Translations under genes and position numbers: made by a program
Shown here: piece after piece, positions 60,056 to 64,000 of the stretch
Layout: every line of letters begins with the position of its first letter
How positions within the stretch are numbered: position 1 is the stretch's first letter
From: Loxodes magnus
Taxonomy: Eukaryota; Ciliophora; Karyorelictea; Loxodida; Loxodidae
Reading direction: 5' to 3'
DNA length: 64,000 bases
Assembly: GCA_946699065.1 (NCBI GenBank)
Contig: CAMPDV010000304.1
Coordinates: forward strand, 306,748-370,747
Notes under the pieces: model-generated
The model's database searches: none
The model's input: only the letters and a program-made list of their open reading frames with translations
What the model was told of the DNA's origin: nothing

Positions 60056-60916
60056 CTAATCTACACTTCCCGATACGATGAACTCTGAATCACTGGATAT
60101 AGCCTCAGATAATACATAATGTGTGTGACCACTCATGGTCTTACAGGTACCTGTCTTGACGTCCCATAGTCTCACCGTTTTATCATTACTTCCCAATACG
60201 ATGAACTCTGAATCACTGGATATTGCCACAGCATATACACAACTAGTGTGACCACTCATGGTCTTACAGGTACCTGTCTTGACGTTCCATAGTCTCACCG
60301 TCTAATCTACACTTCCCGATACGATGAACTCTGAATCACTGGATATAGCCACAGCATATACATAACTAGTGTGACCACTCATGGTCTTACAGGTACCTGT
60401 CTTGACGTCCCATAGTCTCACCGTCTAATCTACACTTCCCGATACGATGAACTCTGAATCACTGGATATAGCCACAGCATATACATAATGTGTGTGACCA
60501 CTCATGGTCTTACAGGTACCTGTCTTGACGTCCCATAGTCTCACCGTCTAATCTACACTTCCCGATACGATGAACTCTGAATCACTGGATATAGCCACAG
60601 CATATACATAATGTGTGTGACCACTCATGGTCTTACAGGTACCTGTCTTGACGTCCCATAGTCTCACCGTCTAATCTACACTTCCCGATACGATGAACTC
60701 TGAATCACTGGATATAGCCACAGATAATACATAATGTGTGTGACCACTCATGGTCTTACAGGTACCTGTCTTGACGTCCCATAGTCTCACCGTCTAATCT
60801 GCACTTCCCAATACGATGAACTCTGAATCACTGGATATAGCCACAGATAATACACAACTAGTGTGACCACTCATGGTCTTACAGGTACCTGTCTTGACAT
60901 CCCATAGTCTCACCGT
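60056..60916 (-). repeat. One 2-blade segment and five TAG units
   Basis: 60056-60298 (80 aa) has the N-D-K Leu-Gly-Ser blade and Leu-Ser-Glu. 60299-60916 is five TAG units with nothing else in them. Confidence 0.78.
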
Positions 60917-63900
60917 CTAATCTACACTTCCCGATACGATGAACTCTGAATCACTGGATATAGCCACAGATAATACATAATGTGTGTGACCACTCATGGT
61001 CTTACAGGTACCTATCTTGACGTCCCATAGTCTCACCGTCTTATCTGCACTTCCCAATACGATGAACTCTGAATCACTGGATATAGCCACAGATAATACA
61101 CAACTAGTGTGACCACTCATGGTCTTACAGGTACCTGTCTTGACGTTCCATAGTCTCACCGTCTAATCATAACTGCCCGATACGATGAACTCTGAATCAC
61201 TGGATATAGCCACAGCATATACACAACTAGTGTGACCACTCATGGTCTTACAGGTACCTGTCTTGACGTCCCATAGTCTCACCGTCTAATCTGCACTTCC
61301 CAATACGATGAACTCTGAATCACTGGATATAGCCACAGATAATACACAACTAGTGTGACCACTCATGGTCTTACAGGTACCTGTCTTGACGTTCCATAGT
61401 CTCACCGTCTTATCATAACTACCCGATACTATGAACTCTGAATCACTGGATATAGCCACAGCATATACATAATGTGTGTGACCACTCATGGTCTTACAGG
61501 TACCTGTCTTGACGTCCCATAGTTTCACCGTCTAATCTACACTTCCCGATACGATGAACTCTGAATCACTGGATATAGCCACAGATAATACACAACTAGT
61601 GTGACCACTCATGGTCTTACAGGTAACTGTCTTGACGTCCCATAGTCTCACCGTCTAATCTACACTTCCCGATACGATGAACTCTGAATCACTGGATATA
61701 GCCTCAGATAATACATAATGTGTGTGAACACTCATGGTCTTACAGGTACCTGTCTTGACGTCCCATAGTCTCACCGTCTAATCTACACTTCCCGATACGA
61801 TGAACTCTGAATCACTGGATATAGCCTCAGATAATACATAATGTGTGTGAACACTCATGGTCTTACAGGTACCTGTCTTGACGTCCCATAGTCTCACCGT
61901 ATAATCATAACTACCCGATACTATGAACTCTGAATCACTGGATATAGCCACAGATAATACACAACTAGTGTGACCACTCATGGTCTTACAGGTACCTGTC
62001 TTGACGTCCCATAGTCTCACCGTCTAATCTACACTTCCCGATACGATGAACTCTGAATCACTGGATATAGCCACAGATAATACATAATGTGTGTGACCAC
62101 TCATGGTCTTACAGGTACCTGTCTTGACGTCCCATAGTCTCACCGTATAATCATAACTACCCGATACTATGAACTCTGAATCACTGGATATAGCCACAGA
62201 TAATACACAACTAGTGTGACCACTCATGGTCTTACAGGTACCTGTCTTGACGTCCCATAGTCTCACCGTCTAATCTACACTTCCCGATACGATGAACTCT
62301 GAATCACTGGATATAGCCACAGATAATACATAATGTGTGTGACCACTCATGGTCTTACAGGTACCTGTCTTGACGTCCCATAGTCTCACCGTCTAATCTA
62401 CACTTCCCGATACGATGAACTCTGAATCACTGGATATAACCACAGCATATACATAATGTGTGTGACCACTCATGGTCTTACAGGTACCTGTCTTGACGTC
62501 CCATAGTCTCACCGTCTAATCTGCACTTCCCAATACGATGAACTCTGAATCACTGGATATAGCCACAGATAATACACAACTAGTGTGACCACTCATGGTC
62601 TTACAGGTACCTGTCTTGACATCCCATAGTCTCACCGTCTAATCTACACTTCCCGATACGATGAACTCTGAATCACTGGATATAGCCACAGATAATACAT
62701 AATGTGTGTGACCACTCATGGTCTTACAGGTACCTATCTTGACGTCCCATAGTCTCACCGTCTTATCTGCACTTCCCAATACGATGAACTCTGAATCACT
62801 GGATATAGCCACAGATAATACACAACTAGTGTGACCACTCATGGTCTTACAGGTACCTGTCTTGACGTTCCATAGTCTCACCGTCTAATCATAACTGCCC
62901 GATACGATGAACTCTGAATCACTGGATATAGCCACAGCATATACACAACTAGTGTGACCACTCATGGTCTTACAGGTACCTGTCTTGACGTCCCATAGTC
63001 TCACCGTCTAATCTGCACTTCCCAATACGATGAACTCTGAATCACTGGATATAGCCACAGATAATACACAACTAGTGTGACCACTCATGGTCTTACAGGT
63101 ACCTGTCTTGACGTTCCATAGTCTCACCGTCTTATCATAACTACCCGATACTATGAACTCTGAATCACTGGATATAGCCACAGCATATACATAATGTGTG
63201 TGACCACTCATGGTCTTACAGGTACCTGTCTTGACGTCCCATAGTTTCACCGTCTAATCTACACTTCCCGATACGATGAACTCTGAATCACTGGATATAG
63301 CCACAGATAATACACAACTAGTGTGACCACTCATGGTCTTACAGGTAACTGTCTTGACGTCCCATAGTCTCACCGTCTAATCTACACTTCCCGATACGAT
63401 GAACTCTGAATCACTGGATATAGCCTCAGATAATACATAATGTGTGTGAACACTCATGGTCTTACAGGTACCTGTCTTGACGTCCCATAGTCTCACCGTC
63501 TAATCTACACTTCCCGATACGATGAACTCTGAATCACTGGATATAGCCTCAGATAATACATAATGTGTGTGAACACTCATGGTCTTACAGGTACCTGTCT
63601 TGACGTCCCATAGTCTCACCGTATAATCATAACTACCCGATACTATGAACTCTGAATCACTGGATATAGCCACAGATAATACACAACTAGTGTGACCACT
63701 CATGGTCTTACAGGTACCTGTCTTGACGTCCCATAGTCTCACCGTCTAATCTACACTTCCCGATACGATGAACTCTGAATCACTGGATATAGCCACAGAT
63801 AATACATAATGTGTGTGACCACTCATGGTCTTACAGGTACCTGTCTTGACGTCCCATAGTCTCACCGTATAATCATAACTACCCGATACTATGAACTCTG

Positions 63901-64000
63901 AATCACTGGATATAGCCACAGATAATACACAACTAGTGTGACCACTCATGGTCTTACAGGTACCTGTCTTGACGTCCCATAGTCTCACCGTCTAATCTAC
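60780..64000 (-). repeat. 1722-bp (14-unit) tandem duplication running off the right edge
   Basis: Copies are about 60780-62501 and 62502 to the window end. Four open segments are duplicated in order: 60917, 61286, 61778 and 62024 match 62639, 63008, 63500 and 63746, all at +1722. Shared marks are gacatccc near 60895 and 62617, the V-K-L-W variant near 61523 and 63245, and an AGT-TAC change (ggtaactgtc) near 61621 and 63343. The right copy lacks any clear difference from the left by eye, so this is among the youngest events here. Confidence 0.85.

Larger units (their letters stand above)
1..64000 (-). repeat. Giant tandem array of 123-bp WD40-blade repeats
   Basis: Every part of the window is a copy of one 123-bp unit, about 520 in all, with nine copies lengthened to 125 bp. 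Read on the minus strand, a unit is 41 codons. Taking residue 1 as the Asp of the S-G-S-x-D turn: residue 2 is variable (Lys, Asn, Tyr or TAG), 3-8 are T-V-R-L-W-D, 12-14 G-T-C, 17-21 M-S-G-H-T, 22-23 and 25-26 variable, 29-35 I-S-S-D-S-E-F, 38-40 S-G-S, 41 variable. The G-H, Ser/Asp and W-D landmarks are those of a WD40 beta-propeller blade. Seven or eight blades normally close one propeller, so 520 blades would be dozens of propellers. The array continues past both ends, so neither the true start nor any N-terminal domain is visible. Calling it WD40 is secure; whether it is expressed is unknown. Confidence 0.97.

Noticed and set aside
1-64000. CRISPR-like or non-coding satellite with regular repeat and spacer
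   Set aside because: There are no unique spacers. The repeat is continuous and keeps a 41-codon frame with WD40 landmarks, so it is coding-derived.
1-64000. Each 80-aa segment as a separate small gene
   Set aside because: The apparent GTG starts are the invariant Val of T-V-R-L-W right after a TAG. There are no ribosome binding sites or spacers, and two blades cannot form a propeller.
1-64000. Genes on the plus strand
   Set aside because: Plus-strand frames contain several stops in every unit (for example tag in catagtc and tga in gatgaactc and gtgacc), and no segment of note is open.
1-64000. Fungal repeat-induced point mutation as the source of the TAG codons
   Set aside because: The units are not littered with C to T or G to A changes, no CAG precursor was seen at codon 2, and only one site (24845) looks like such a change. 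Copying of a TAG allele fits better.
1-64000. Introns removing TAG units by splicing
   Set aside because: No consistent donor, branch and acceptor signals distinguish TAG units from others. Apart from codon 2 they are the same sequence as open units.
1-64000. tRNA, rRNA, transposon ends, promoters or terminators
   Set aside because: No stretch departs from the WD40 unit long enough to hold such an element.
1-64000. Assigning the array to a named gene such as het-e or to a particular taxon
   Set aside because: The blade resembles many high-identity WD40 repeats, and no flanking domain or species-specific feature is present to justify a name.

Overview
The whole 64 kb window is one uninterrupted tandem array of a single 123-bp coding repeat. 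I see no intergenic DNA, RNA gene, mobile element or second gene family. Read on the minus strand, each unit encodes one 41-residue WD40 blade (G-H-T ... V-x-x-V ... I-S-S-D-S-E-F ... S-G-S-x-D-x-T-V-R-L-W-D). About 520 units fit in the window. The array runs off both ends; protein N-terminal is towards position 64000 and C-terminal towards position 1. Unit GC content is about 45%. No intron, ribosome binding site or operon structure is visible. A WD40 array of this size and homogeneity suggests a eukaryote, but the sequence does not identify the organism and a prokaryote is not excluded.

Under the standard code the frame is cut into many short segments (mostly 80 to 203 residues, longest 449). 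Nearly every cut is a TAG at one fixed codon, the residue after the Asp of S-G-S-x-D. In other units the same codon is AAG, AAA, AAT or TAT. By hand count roughly half the units (about 270 of 520) carry TAG. I saw no in-frame TAA, and only seven in-frame TGA codons. So the array is either a decayed, satellite-like former gene amplified with its stop, or a very long WD40 gene in an organism that reads TAG as sense. The sequence alone does not decide.

Layout: 1-10.3 kb has relatively long open segments, including the two longest. 10.3-16.9 kb is mixed. 16.9-20.1 kb is a clean tandem duplication of a 13-unit block that itself contains 2-unit repeats. 20.1-32.7 kb holds further 13-unit and 7-unit duplications and the first TGA codons. 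36.9-39.4 kb is almost solid TAG units. 39.8-49.4 kb contains nine units lengthened to 125 bp, each of which shifts the frame, and a divergent G-I-T-D-S-V blade subtype that is largely TAG-free. 49.4-64 kb is mostly 2-unit open segments and ends in a 14-unit (1722 bp) tandem duplication that runs off the window.

Variation between units is concentrated in a few codons (2, 22-23, 25-26, 28 and 41 of the unit), while the scaffold is almost invariant. These are positions near the ligand-facing surface of WD40 propellers. With the near-identity of the units, this resembles the concertedly evolving, high-identity WD40 repeats of fungal NACHT-WD (HNWD/NWD) recognition genes. No N-terminal effector or NACHT domain lies in this window, so that comparison is an inference.
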